Below are positions 1 to 12,561 of a DNA stretch of 64,000 nt, in pieces; positions within the stretch are counted from its first letter, which is position 1, and each line of letters starts with the position of its first letter. The stretch spans positions 2,088,501-2,152,500 of the forward strand of contig JAQQWL010000006.1 in the NCBI GenBank assembly GCA_038363925.1. The letters are read 5' to 3'. Source of the DNA: Apiospora phragmitis (Eukaryota; Ascomycota; Sordariomycetes; Amphisphaeriales; Apiosporaceae). Position numbers and translations under genes: made by a program. Below the pieces are notes generated by a model. That model was given only the letters and a program-made list of their open reading frames with translations, was not told the DNA's origin and ran no database searches.

Positions 1-353
1 GGGGAAGTTCGGGATACGACATGAAAAGCGCCCCGCCACCGAGACGCTGGTCATAAAAGGATGTAAAATGACAGGTTGGCTTGCGAGACGGCTACGGTCG
101 CCATTCTCCTGAGGTTGGCGGTGATTATTGACGGAAGCACCTGCCATTCACGAGTGAAAATACACTCCGCTGAGGTCCTCCACCTCCTCGAGGTATATAC
201 CAGGAGCATGCATAGTTGCCCTGAAGAATAGGGAGATGGTACTCCAATAGATACGATGACTAGCTCGACTACAGAGTGTTATTCAAGGAAAGATCTAGAC
301 ACATCTTGCCCCACTACTTCCCACTCCCTCCCCAAGCTATCCTCTGTCCGTGA

Positions 354-575
354 CTACTGCTCCTCATTGTCCTCCTCGAGGCTCTCCAAAACCTCCCTGA
401 TCTCCCTGCAGTCGTCGCACTCGCTCTTGGTTGGCTTCCGCGGGTTCCCCACGTACATGCAGAGGCTTGCTGGGCACTCGGTATCGGGGTCTTGGCTCTC
501 GCAGCTGGCCAGCTTCTTGTAAGCCGTCCAAACCCTCTTGCACCGTGTGCATCGGAGGGGATGTAGCTCGCACAT
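354..575 (-). CDS. Small cysteine-rich hypothetical protein (73 aa)
   Basis: Single-exon reading frame with an ATG at 575. The product has eight cysteines, several in paired CxxC-type spacing (residues 2-11 region and CDDC near residue 54), and an acidic C-terminal tail. Fungal genomes commonly encode short Cys-rich proteins of this look, but I do not recognise a named family and infer no function. The spacing hints at metal binding, which is only a guess. Two other minus-strand frames overlap the same bases, so the frame choice rests on the ordered cysteine pattern alone. It may be a fragment or not a gene. Confidence 0.35.
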   Translation of the reverse strand: MCELHPLRCTRCKRVWTAYKKLASCESQDPDTECPASLCMYVGNPRKPTKSECDDCREIREVLESLEEDNEEQ

Positions 576-3392
576 CCGACTCGTCTTTTCGGTTGGGGTT
601 TTCTTCCTCGCCGAAAGCCTACGAGTTTGGAGCTGGCAGGTATCGATAATTTCGGTGGGGGGAGGCGAAGGATACCAATGAAAAGGAGAACCTGATTAAT
701 TGTTTCTACCGGGCCTGCAGGCAATCGGAGCAAGTAAAGCGTGGTGTATGCTATGGTATGTTGTACTAGCCGATCAAATGTGATTGACTGATCATTCCGA
801 GCCTTGATCGAGACAAGGTGATCGGCCCCTCGAGTAGCAGCGAGGAAAGAGGAATGTGTAGCTGTGGTATCGATCGACTAAAAAACTGTATCGCAGCACT
901 TGGGCTTCGAGAGCTGGAGTAATCTGTTTCTGGGGGTGGTCGTACAACGTCGTAGCTCATATAGAGTCTGAAGCTTCTGCTGGGAGAGCCCATCATGGTC
1001 TGCTTCTCTGAGCGGTGGTGAATGGGGAGAAGTCACCCGGAAATAGGACACATAATGACTCCGATAGTGCACCGCTGGCTTGTGGTGTCGTCCGGCCATG
1101 GCCACGGGGATCGGGAAGATGTAACTGTTTGCCGGTGTTCATGACATGTCGAGAGTCAACTTGAACCATGATAAGGCGGAAGTGTCTTTCTTTTGTGTGT
1201 TTGTGTGTGTGTGTGTTTGTCAACGTGGTTGACCATCTGTTGACCGCTAGCGAACTGGAAGCGAACGGCTGTAGAAACCGCTCGCTCGCTGCATTTGTTC
1301 GATCGTATTGTTTGTGTTATTTCATCGTTCGCCAATGGTGTTGGTGATGCCTTTAGACAGATGGATATACTACGTTTGTCAAGCTGTATGGGACAGTCTT
1401 CTGCGCAGGAGAAGGGATGGGCCGCGCCCGCCTCCCCTCCCTCCTTGTTTGTTCTCATACCATCGGCAACCCCCTGACGTAGTACTCTGCTACAGCAAAC
1501 CCAGCCATCACTTGAGGAGCCCCCATCCGTCGCCCCGTGGGTTACTTCCTACTGGCATGGTGTGGGCTGGGTTAAAAACAAATGTGCTTCTTCCAGTTAT
1601 TGTTCTCCCGCATGTCACATCGACGTACCATCTCCCTAGCCAATATGGCTGGCTCTGCTAGGCGCTAGGTTTAATGTATACAGCCTTGGAAATTTCCAGA
1701 AGCTCTCAAGTATTGTTCTTATCATTGAGGCCTTCTGGGATTTTCCGTCTTTCTAGCATGTCCGCTCCGGTCTGACAGCGCATGTTAGTTAGCATAGGAG
1801 ACCACGTATTTCGTCCTTTCGATTTTCGAAGCAACCATGTCTCATCAGTCCGAAAAAGAGGCATTGCCTTTACCGAGAAAGCTGATCAAGCATCTTGGGG
1901 GCACAACCAAGTGCCTCTCGAATAGGTCAAGGAGCACAACGGTTTCTGTACTATACCACACTACCTCTACCTCAACTCCTTCTGCCGCGTGCGGGGCGAA
2001 GTATTGTTCGGCGTGACAGGGCTCAGGTGAGCTTCCACTCGAGATCGATGACACGCCAGAGACTAATGTATTATTTACTATGCTCTAGACTGATGGGCTG
2101 TTGCCGATGTACACGATCTAGATACCATATCCCCTCCGGTTCATGCTGAACAAAGCACCACCCGGCTGCTGAAGTAGACCGATCGAAACGTCCAGCTTCC
2201 GCGACCAGTGACACTACGCAGATATCGAGTCCAATCCGAGATCGAACAACCGTAAGAGCCGGCTATGGTCTGTTGAATACGTTTGGGAAGCCATCGTAAT
2301 GCACAGCACAAGCGACACACCACCTCCTTCTCTGAGAGGAAGGAGTGGTCCGCAGGAGATACGGCAGCCTTTCGCACCCAAAACTTCAGCACACTGCTCA
2401 ACACGACGGGCGATACCAAACACCCAGAACTAAGAAGCGCGGTTCAGTTTAGCTTCCTTCTACATATGCTGTATCTGTAAAGCTGTTTATGATGAGGTTC
2501 CTGCCTGCCGAGCCTACATTGCTGTGGACCGGCCGTGAGGCCATGCTTCTTTCTATATAACAAAATCGTGCCAAAAATGGATCCAAGCAGGGGTCGTCGC
2601 CAAGTCTCCAAAGCCGTGTAGTGATTCCGGTCTTCCGTGACCACCACCATGTATACCATCATACATCAGTAGAACGATGAATGCGACTCATACAGTGAGC
2701 GCTGCAAAACAATGCCGCCAGATATTGAAAAAGAAGCAATCGGTCGGCTCCCGTCCGGTACAGCCCATGCACACATCATTGCTCAAGTCCTACGCTTTCC
2801 TCACAATCCTTACCATGGTCGTGTCGCGTACCAATCCAACGCCCGTACAAGCGTCCGTAACTTAGCCACCACCTAGCCTGGAGAAATCAGATGCTATTTC
2901 AAATACAATCTAGGTAAAGCCCTCCGATTTTTCCCATTTCCTAGCATCGTAACCACTGCATCGAGAGATACCATAATCGAGACGAGAAACGACCAACATT
3001 GGCGTCCAGCGAGATGGCGGAGTCGAGAGGAGTGGCATCGGTCACGCAGCCATACCCTAGACTATGCCTAGTGTATAACATGGCCGAGGCGCACATGTGT
3101 ACATGATCCCGTTGTTCACCTCACCTTAAGACTCCAATGTGACCCTCCTCCTTAAACCCCCTGCCCTTCCCAACTTCCAACTGTGGGGTTCAACTTCACC
3201 GGAAAAGTAGAGCGAGCGGTAGCACTGAAGAAATTGTACAGTATTATGTAACAAAAAGAAAAGGAAAAGAGACTGCCCGAACGTTATTTTAGCAGCCGGG
3301 TGTTGAGACTGAAGAACGAGTGAAACATTGGAAAAGGCCACCGTCGATGGTTCAGCCATGTGAATGGTGACTTGTCTTTGCCTGCAGCATCA
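576..3392. other. Intergenic stretch without a supported gene
   Basis: About 2.8 kb with only short overlapping frames on both strands, none with a recognisable domain or splice-linked extension. It includes a GT-rich simple-sequence patch at about 1193-1220. The right end is the 3' flank of the RRM gene. Confidence 0.5.
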
Positions 3393-5369
3393 TCACATGA
3401 TCTGGTCCTGCGTCAGGCCGCCGTGGGCGTCGGTTTCCATCATGTCGCTTCCGCCAGGAGTCCGGTATTTAGCGAAGCTAAGACCAAGGGGTCGGCCGCC
3501 GTATTGGTAGCCCTGGAACTTGGAAATGGCCGTCTCCGATGTGTTGGCATCATCAAATCGTACTACACCAGTGCCACGGGATCGGCCGCTTGGCTCGTAC
3601 TGAATTTCGGCCTGCTCCACCTTTCCGATTGTGGTGAACAACTCGACCAGGTCTTCGTTGCTCGTAGACCATGGAAGCTGGTAAAGTTAGCAAGTAGTCG
3701 TATGTATTCGGGAATTAATAATGGTGGCACTCACGTTCCGGACGTAGATTAGTTCGCTCTTCTCTGTACCGGGCTCAGCGTTATCAGTGAATGGGTTAGG
3801 TGCGGCGGCAGCAGCAGGTGCACCACCACCGGCATCGAAGCCGGCTCCACCTGGGGGTCCGCCTCCGCCGTACCCTCCTCGCCCACCATAACCTCCGCCG
3901 AAACCGCCTCGGCCACCGAAGCCGCCACGGCCGCCAAAGCCACCACCGAAACCGCCTCGACCACCGAAGCCGCCACGGCCACCGAAGCCACCGCCCATGC
4001 CGCCACTGCCAGCATAGCGATCTTCACGGACCTCGAGGTTTCGGCCCTGCCAGTTGTAGTTGTTGAATTCTTGTATGGCCGTGCGGGCATCATCGGCCGA
4101 CTCGAAGACAACGATGCCGGATCCTTTAGGACGTCCATCAGGTCCCATATGAACATCGGCTCTAATGATGGCTCCATTACGGGCTGGAAATGACCCGAAA
4201 GTTAGTGGTGGGTGAATTGCAGAAAGCATCGACTAGCTTCCAAGGTTGAAAGTCACATACCGGCTTGTCTGAACAGGTCCTTCAAGTCCTGCCAACCTGC
4301 AGTATATGGGAGCTGCGAAGAGGTCAACTTCAGGACCAGATGCCTATATTAGCTGAAAGGGGGGAAGGTGTGGACAAACGTTGGAGACGTAAAGCTGACG
4401 TCCGGCACCCATCATACCGCCTGGGGCTCCGCCGCCATAGCCGCCGCTGGGGCCACCGCCGGGGCCGCCTGGACCACCGCCGCCGTAACCGCCTTGCATA
4501 CCGCCGCCGAAGCCGCCTCGGCCTCCGGGGGCGCTGAATCGAGGTTCCGCCTCACGGTCCTAATCCCAACTTCAATATCGTGCCCGATCGCAATTAACCA
4601 CACAAGAATCCTTACTTCTCTGACGTAAACGAGGCGTCCCATCAAGTTTTGGTTGCTGAGGGTTGCAACGGCACTTTGCGCCTGGTCCCGCGTTGCATAT
4701 TCCACAATACTGGTCTTCAGTCAGTTAATGATCCCAAAGAAAGATCTTGAAATGCTGTCAGGCTTACCCGCATCCCTACAAATCCAGCGGACAACGTCCC
4801 GACCCGTCAATCCATCAATTCCAACGAAAAAGGGCCAAGAGAAAAGGAACCAAACAAAGAAAAACCAGCCATGAATCACGTGTAGGCGCCCACCTTCGAC
4901 ATTCCATTGGGAAGTAGTAACACGTCGGCAAAGAGAACCTCTCCCGCTAAAAAGTACACAGATCAGCAGCTTTACTCCGACGGTCATGCACTACCGAAAA
5001 CTTACCCTGTCGCATAAAGTCCTTGAGGTGGTGCCACTTGACGTCGTAGGACAGGTTGCCGACATAGACACGGCGATCCTGCTGCGACTGATCACGGATA
5101 TTGTTCATCATTTGTTCGCGAGCGACGGCTCGATCCTCGAACGAGCGCTGTGGTGCCCCGAAACCCTGTCCAGATCCTCCTGAGGGAGCGCCGGCGCCAG
5201 TCATGGGAGACCGAGAGCGTCGGTTAGACCTGCGGTAATCGTCTCGACTAGGTGACCTGCTGCGGGAATAGGATCGTCGACGGGCCGAGCGACCTGGACT
5301 TCTGGATCTTCCTCGACGGGGAGAGCGGGATCTCTCGCGCTGTAGAATATCAGTATCTGATTGGCTCAT
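3393..5369 (-). CDS. gbp2: Three-RRM SR-like RNA-binding protein (Gbp2/Hrb1 type), 494 aa, 8 exons
   Basis: Predicted nuclear mRNA-binding and export adaptor of the Gbp2/Hrb1 family. Exons, in transcript order: 5369-5006, 4946-4894, 4775-4768, 4709-4616, 4559-4380, 4312-4261, 4183-3735, 3677-3393. All junctions keep frame and the coding sum is an exact multiple of three. The N-terminus (1-60) is rich in RS/SR dipeptides. RRM1 is about 101-175 (RNP2 VYVGNL), RRM2 about 229-305 (LYVSNL), RRM3 about 396-470 (IYVRNL). Between RRM2 and RRM3 lies a Gly-rich GFGG/GRGG repeat (about 310-365). Exon 3 is only 8 nt, and without it RRM1 loses its frame. The start is the first ATG of the RS domain. Family name is by architecture; the yeast orthologue is inferred. 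Confidence 0.88.
4768..4775 (-). other. 8-nt coding microexon of the RRM gene
   Basis: On the minus strand the bases GGATGCGG are preceded by TTTGTAG and followed by GTAAGC. Joining them to exon 2 (ending ...TCG AAG at 4894) and exon 4 (starting T ATT GTG at 4709) encodes SK-GCG-IVEY, the expected RNP1 strand of RRM1. Skipping it shifts the frame. Confidence 0.85.
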
Positions 5370-7800
5370 GAACGCTAGAAGTCTGGCAAGCGGATAGGCT
5401 TGCGATAGGTGTATGGGAGTTTGGCAAAAGTAGCAGATGGCAAGAATGCAGCGTGGCCAGAATTTGCAACAAGACGCAGTCTTTCAAGTGCGGCAGTAAA
5501 GCATTTTTCTTTGCCAACCTAGGCCCGCAACCACTGGCAAGTTCGACCGTCGAGAGCTAGCAGGAACAGCCTCTCGTGCGAGCTGGGCTGAAGTCAAAGC
5601 CAGTTTCCGTAGTTCCAAACGTTCAAGGCTAGTTCGGCCCGTCGAAGAGACTTGCAGCGCCATATCTGGAATCTCGTCGACTGATCCAGATAATAACCTT
5701 TCTGACTACTTCTCAGGTGGAGTTGGCTACTTGGTGTTGAAAGTTGCTCACGCGGGGTACTTGCATGGGCAAAGGAAATGCAGGCAACAACAGGTCTAGC
5801 GTTGACAGCTGGGAACAATGAATGTTGTTTTATATACTTACAGGGCGGTATGTGTCTCCTGAATCAGCTGTCAAAGTAGCGAGTTAGAATGGTAAAACGA
5901 TCAAATATAGGATCATGGAGTGGGAATGAGGTCTTGGTGGGTAGAAGTCGGGGACGGGGAAGAAGCCAACTGTGGCAGCTTGACGGGCCGCAGGTGCATA
6001 CGCGAAGAAGTTGGCCACGACTATATCAGTAGTCGATCAGGAAAGGAAAGGGCTCGGGATGGAATGTATGCGGGAAGTTTGTTTTAATTGATAGCGGCTG
6101 TCTTAGAATCGACGGTCCAGCGTCCCAGACAAGTGAGATTTGAGCGAGGCAAGACGAAAGGGACGAGGAAGGGTGCTAGACAGAATGAGGGCTGATTCGA
6201 TGGAAAGGAATGGTAAGTCGTGCAAAGGGGAGGAGCAGAGGTAGGTGGATTCGGGTAATCTCATAGGCTGTGACAAGAGATGCAGGACAAAGTACTTAGG
6301 CAATGGCAGGCAAAGGTGGTAACACGTCAGAGACATTTGTTTTATGCTCCTGAACATGCGGACAAGAAGAAAGATTGGTGGGTGTGGCCTGTAGGGCAAG
6401 ACTTGGATGCAGTGGACGACGGGCGTATGTACATGAGTGAACGCGAGCCGCGCAGGAGGTGGATGGGTGTGTGGTGTATGCCTGGATGGAGGATGGATGG
6501 ATGGGCAAGGGGAGGGAAGTGATAGTATCAAGTACTATATCAAGCGCAGCGCAGCCAGCGTGGGCATGGAGGCATTCCAAAGATGGATGGCAAGGTATTC
6601 GCAGCTTGCTTTGGGCGAGGTGGATCTACTTACCCATGACGATATACTGTCCAGATCGATATTGTTGGGCGCGGTGCCTCTAAAGGATATCTCGGAGTGA
6701 CTGAGAATATCACCCCTTCGGCTAAGAGGTCGAGTTCTGCTAGTGGAGGGGTGAGCTTGAGAATCGCTGCATTTCAGAATAGGTACTATGAAGTTGGGGG
6801 GGACGGAGGATGGCCAGCCAAGTACAGCATTTTGGGGGGAGAAAGGTACATGGAGGGGGGGATATGGCCGGCAGCGCATCCAGAACCAATACACTGGCCT
6901 GGTGCAAGCAAGGCTATTGTATCTGGACTACGGTAGAAATGACCAGCATCAAACCAAGCCAGCGCCAAAAGGCCACCAGCACATTTGATCAGAGACATGC
7001 GCCTAAGTGCCGGATAGGGCTGGTGGTGCTATGCTGGTGGTGCTGCCGCCGCCGATGCTCCCTGTTCTGGGACCCCCATCCACCCAATGTACTGTAGCAA
7101 GCATTGTGTATCCCGGACAGGCTGACGTGATGCCGGTTGGCACGCACACATCACATAGCCTGCTGCTGGTCTCACAGCCTGCTGCAGGAGAACAACAGAC
7201 GCGGGCACACAGGCAGGGCAGGACAGGCCAGGCCAGGCCAGGGTGACAGAGGAGAACGTGGTGACGAGGCAGAAGCCGTGAGCGAAACGGGGGTCAGAGA
7301 CCAAGGAAACACAAGGCGCGTGCATTGCAGCAGCAAGCTCCAATGCAAGTAGAACATACCTGGTTGATGATGATCGAAGGCCGTTTGGACTCGGGATGTT
7401 GATTAACTCGGGTCTGGTGCGGTCTGGTCTGGTGTGGAAAAAGAGGCTGCAGCTGAGTAGACTGGATGTGTATGGTTGGAGTCTGGGGCGAGTCTAAAGA
7501 GCGATCGCGATTTCTGGGTACGGAACGCGCTTCTCTCTGAGTGCAGGGGTCTAGCAGATCCGCCGGGTGTTTGGTGTGTGTGAGTGTGGTGAGTGTTCTG
7601 TTCTCCTGCCTTCTCTCTCTTCTGCTTTGTCCAGTTCTCGAATGGGATTGGGTGGACCGGAGCTGCGAGTGACTGATTGCCTGATTGCTGGGAATTGTCC
7701 TCAGGCGGCCACACGAAAGAAAAAGAAAAAGAGGGGTCGTCCGCGCGTTGGAAATTCTGCTTGGCGTACCGGAGTCGAAGCTAGTATCAATTGGATTCTG
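5370..7800 (-). promoter_or_regulatory. Probable long, possibly spliced 5' leader and promoter of the RRM gene
   Basis: No coding frame is convincing here. The minus strand is pyrimidine-rich and carries good donor sites, CAG|GTATGT at about 7359, GTAAGT at 6633 and GTAAGT at 5841. Candidate acceptors sit closer to the ATG, for example TTGCCAG at about 5386. This suggests non-coding leader exons, but I cannot pair the sites with confidence. The longer frames (such as 6103-6531 minus) are His/Pro/Ser-rich low complexity. Confidence 0.35.
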
Positions 7801-10800
7801 ACCAATCAGTAGGGGAAGCTAGTTGTTGCGCAAGGTAGGTAGCTCAAGGAGGGTACCTTTACAAAGTACCTACTTCGCGATGTACACTGATAGAAAATGA
7901 GGGAGCGTTATTTTAGTGCAGGTGTCCATTTTGACTTTCTGATTGGGAAAAGGCTATCAATTGCATGCAGACGGGTTGGATGGATGATGGCGGACCTGGC
8001 AGGGGGTCGTTTAAGGTCGGTCCCTTCTATGGGTTACTCGCATTTCCCAAAAGTCTTGTCCCACTTTCTTTCTCATGGACGAAGCTTGAGGTCCCCGACT
8101 TGCTGATCATACACCGTGTGAATGTATGAACAAACATGTGTTACTTGCGCAGTCTAGGGGGCCACATGCATATTGACATTATAGGTAAGTCTGGTAGATA
8201 AACTAGCAGGACTTGTAGCAGACATGGTAAAGTAGAGCTTACTGCTATCCCCATCTAGGCCAAGGTCTTATTTTTGGAATATAATGTATTGGTCTGGTTT
8301 GACGACATGTAGAAACCGTTACGACCTGATATGAACATGCGAAGCGCCCATCAATATTCGGAGTACATACATCGTAGAGGTACAACACAGGCAGTTATCC
8401 ATTCTTGGCTGTATATCCCTCTCACGCTGGAAATACGGGTCAAGTTGGTCAGCTTTGATGGTGACCCACGTTAACATGCTTGAGAAGCTCCCCTATGCTT
8501 TTCCCGCGGGATCAGTTTCGCTATTCAGGCCATATTGGAAGTGTGAGCAGACCATGAGTTGTCGTAGTCGGCGAAACAGGGAGGGGTCGAAGAGGAAGCC
8601 CACCCACTAAGATGGCCCGACCCTGTTATTGATAGCAGCTGCGCAGATAGCGACACAGCTCTTTAAACAACTTTTAGTACACATCTCGATTCTGGGAGCT
8701 TGATAGTACTTAGGTATTAACCATAGTGTCTGCCAGATCGGTCCAAGTTACTCCAGCTTCTCTCATTGCAGTAAACCTGTTGCAGGCGTGGGGATCCGCC
8801 TTGATCGTTCCGTTTTCTCCCTGTCTATCACGTGGCTTGCGTGCATTTCGGAGGCACTAGTGGGTGCGGGTCGTTAGTTTACCATGTCTTGGTCCTCGCG
8901 GAATGACTCCTTATTCTTCCTGGATAATGCCTCAATCTAGGCCCAAGCATGCTGCGATTAATTATCCTGGGGCAGAATCGGTGTATAAGGAGGTGTTGGC
9001 CATGGGCATATACTCTATTCACGGTAAGCTGCATATATCAAGTTGTCTTCTACAGGTCAGTCATGTTTGCCCACGCCCCTATCCTGGTGTTTGCCATCCA
9101 TGCTGCCAACCTCTAGAAGAAGTCCCTTAGTGGAGCTCAACGTGTTGGCACCATGCGGTCGGGTTACTGCAATATACCGAGAAAGGAAGGGATATATAAC
9201 ATGTCAAGTCGTACAATGTGCTTCGGCTATTGTGATCGAGGCGCCTTCTCCGGTCACTCCTGTTGCTTTGGGCGGCTCGACTTCGCCAGACACATGGATA
9301 AGCACATGAACCCGGGGGCCAGATGGCTGACCGTGGGCTTCAGCGACTTGCCAGTAACCACATTCAAGGTTACCCCTTTACGTATTGCCTAGAGTCATGT
9401 GAGCTGTTAAACCAGTGACATGTATTCTTGGAGGCAGCCATGATGGGTGGGCGACATCTCTTAGTTGCCTTTTCTCTGGCCTGCATATGCCTGGCCGTCA
9501 TGGCATATTCGAGGTACCACAATGTGATGCGGCACTTCAAGCTACAAGTGAAGAAGACAAGTCTAGGAGGACTTTGCTGTCGACCAGCATCAAGTGTCAG
9601 TCAAGACGATATGTCTGCCATCCTCATCGGTAAACAGGTATGAGAAAACCAGGTGGGGGGGAGGTCGAGAGCGCTTGAATGTTAGCATGCCTCTCGATAC
9701 ACAATATCTGCCTTCTGTCACCAAGTTCGAGCAAAGCCCATATGACTAGCAACACATGGCCCTGAAGGTACCACGGAGCGGTATGAAAGATTCCCGTCAC
9801 AGTCACTGCCGAGCCGAAACGTATAAACGTACGATGCGATACCGCTGCAGCTACGATGACCACCACTTTTACATGTTTACCGTTTCCGTTTTGGTGGTGT
9901 CCATAGGTAACATGGTGCGAAATACGATGGGTTCTGTCACTTGTCATTTTTACTTGCAGACGTATAGCCCGTCTTCTACTCGATTGAGAGTCCTGCAGCA
10001 CTGGTGCATATGAGTCAATCCTAACTTAGGCCGTGACTGGCACCGAGTAAACTATACCTTCTTGTGAATACGTACGAGACCAGAGGCAGAACGGGAGGGT
10101 CCTTAGAAGGGACGGGAATCTTCTGCAGTTCGCGCCCAGCCTTCTTCACTGCACTGGTGCGAAAGGTATGTCAGTGATGTTTAAGCAAGCACTGGCTGAA
10201 CGGCCGAGAGGCCGTAAACGTTGATTTCCGATCTGTGCTATCCCATCGCAGCAATCACCAAGAACAACAGTATGCAAGCCTGCCGTACCCGCGTACGTAT
10301 ACTGCATGCACTGGAGCTGCTTTGCTCCGGAGCCGGATCAGCAACCCTGCCTATATCCCGCACTTGCATCGGATCGTCGCCATTGAGGCACAGCGCCGCA
10401 ATGGGTTCCCAAGCCAGCAGTGAGAAGTTTGGGCCACCGGGCAGGAAGCATCGGCGACAAGCCATCCTATTAGGCGACATAGAGACCCACGGAGCCTGAT
10501 CTTGCGCAAGGCACCAGATCACTTCCAGCGTGTAGTCAGTGCTGCATATATTTCCTGTTCGGTAGAACGTGCCATGCTATTTCCTGTCCACAAAATCGGC
10601 TCCCAGGAAAGATCGTATATACTAGACAGTCACCGATTGGCCTGTCAATCGGTGAAGTGTCTGGCTCACTCGGAGTCCCCGAGCCACTCAACGCTTGCAA
10701 GATACCAGTTACGGACAGTGGTCGACCCGCAAGATAGTGGGAAGCCCAGGCATCTCCGATCTTTTGACCCCATCCTTCGGAATATCGAGATCCTATCACA

Positions 10801-12561
10801 TTCAGTTGTCGTTCAGGGCATCTGGAGAGGAGAAACGGAGGTTCGCGGGAGCATCCCGACTAAGATGCTAAGAAACCCGATAGGGGTGGGATAGCCGCGC
10901 TGCTTACTCCTAGACAGCCCAGTCCTATCTCGAGATTGTGCCCGTTATTTGGGAAGATCGGGGAGGCTACAAGTACTTGAAGCTCAACGACTGCCATTCT
11001 TTGTGTATACCGGAAAACCCCTGGACCCAGGCTGCCAGGGGCGACAGGAACTCATGTGGCCTACAAGCACGAATGGTAAGCCCGCAGGGCGGGCTCTTTA
11101 GCAATCCCGCCCACTCAGCATGATACCCGTCTATGATGTACGGGGCAGTCTCCTGGCGAGGATTGCATGCATGTCGCCAGAAAAAATCTGATGCATCCAT
11201 GGCGTTTCATTGCGATGAACCAGCATTCTTCCATTCAGCTCCATAATGTTGTAATCTACCTACCTACATATGTACGAAGGAGTTTAGCTGAATAGAGAAC
11301 CGGTGTAGAAGCTCGAACCCACCCGAGGCAGCCCTCATGCACTCGGAACCGCTTGCGATGGGGATTTAAACCCAAAACTCTCGACTGCAGTGCCCGCCCC
11401 AACACTAGCGATGCTCCACCCGCAGGGCCGCAGACAGCAGCACCAAGGTTGAAGACGGTATACAGTTCGCGAGATGATATGATGCTAACGACTGTCCATG
11501 ATACAGTCGCTCCCTTCCACATCTTCATCACGATGAGTGATGCTATACCGAGGTGTTATTATCACCTGATGACTAGGTCTGGCGTGTCCTTGGGGAAACC
11601 TCGGTCACCGTGAATGTAGGTTAGAGAGCAAACGTATGCGTATTTCCCGGCTGTTCTTTACGATCCCGCCACTGTATGTACATATCTAGCGGCACACCCC
11701 CTGCGCTAGGGGATATTTCACACGGGCGAACGTCCAAATCATGATCGGGCTTGGCAGTATCCCTTGCTCTCTGTGTCGGTATGCGTGCGACAGTTGCGGG
11801 CAGGCAACGTGTAAGCAGGCAGCAAGACGGAACTCCAGACGACGCATATAGGGCTGTCACCTGCGGCTTCTTCGGATCTTGGTCCCGGCGTATGTTACTG
11901 GTAGGCCTGCTGTGTTCATGTATTTTTATCTCAGGCAAATGTTCGGTGAAAACAAGAATTCACGACGATACGACCATGGCGGGGCAGAGGGAGGCTTTCG
12001 ACCCCTTCCCCTCATGGTCAACCATATGATCTACAGGACCCTTGCACACACAGGACCTCGTACAGAACCTCGTACATGCAATTACTTAAGTCCTGATCTA
12101 CATATACCTGACCAACCTCGGAGGTATCTGCTATGTATTGCACATGAATTGTCAGATGGTTCCTACTGTAGGTACTGCTGGATGCCCACTTGCACTAGGC
12201 CTGACAAGACGGGACCAAACGGCTCACGTACAGAGACCCTTGCGGGAACTAACTGCAATGGGATTTCTGGAGTGGTTCGGTGGTTCGACCCCCAAAACCC
12301 ACATTCACCCGACCTGAATCATGAACAGCATGCGCCTATGAGTAATCAAAAAAGCAAGGGTGGTTTAAGGGGCCTGCAGCTTGCCGGCCGGGCTAAAAGT
12401 ATTTCTCCCGAGTTTTCTTGAAAGCACGGGTCTGGTAGAGGTTTGGTTCAGGGTTGCATCATCAGCCCGTCAGTTGCTGCACTCGGAATCTCAACGCCAA
12501 GAAAGGAAAGAGGGCTTTCCGACTGGAGGGAGTATAGGTTGGCACAAACAACAAAAAAGCT
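7801..12561. other. Gene-poor stretch, nothing recognised
   Basis: Nearly 4.8 kb of ordinary base composition with only short frames. None shows a domain, a signal peptide or splice-connected neighbours. I see no terminal repeats or transposase motif. A degraded mobile element or a non-coding transcript cannot be excluded by reading alone. Confidence 0.5.

Noticed and set aside
3800..4540. Plus-strand frames rich in Arg and His opposite the RRM gene
   Set aside because: They are reflections of the Gly-rich codons of the minus-strand gene.
6103..6531. 142-codon minus-strand frame
   Set aside because: His/Pro/Ser low complexity from pyrimidine-rich leader DNA; no domain.
11310..11370. GGGTTCGAGC on the minus strand, tRNA-like
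   Set aside because: The T-stem does not pair and no cloverleaf forms.
12270..12300. B-box-like GGTTCGACCCCC suggesting a second tRNA
   Set aside because: No A box, acceptor stem or anticodon arm can be folded around it.
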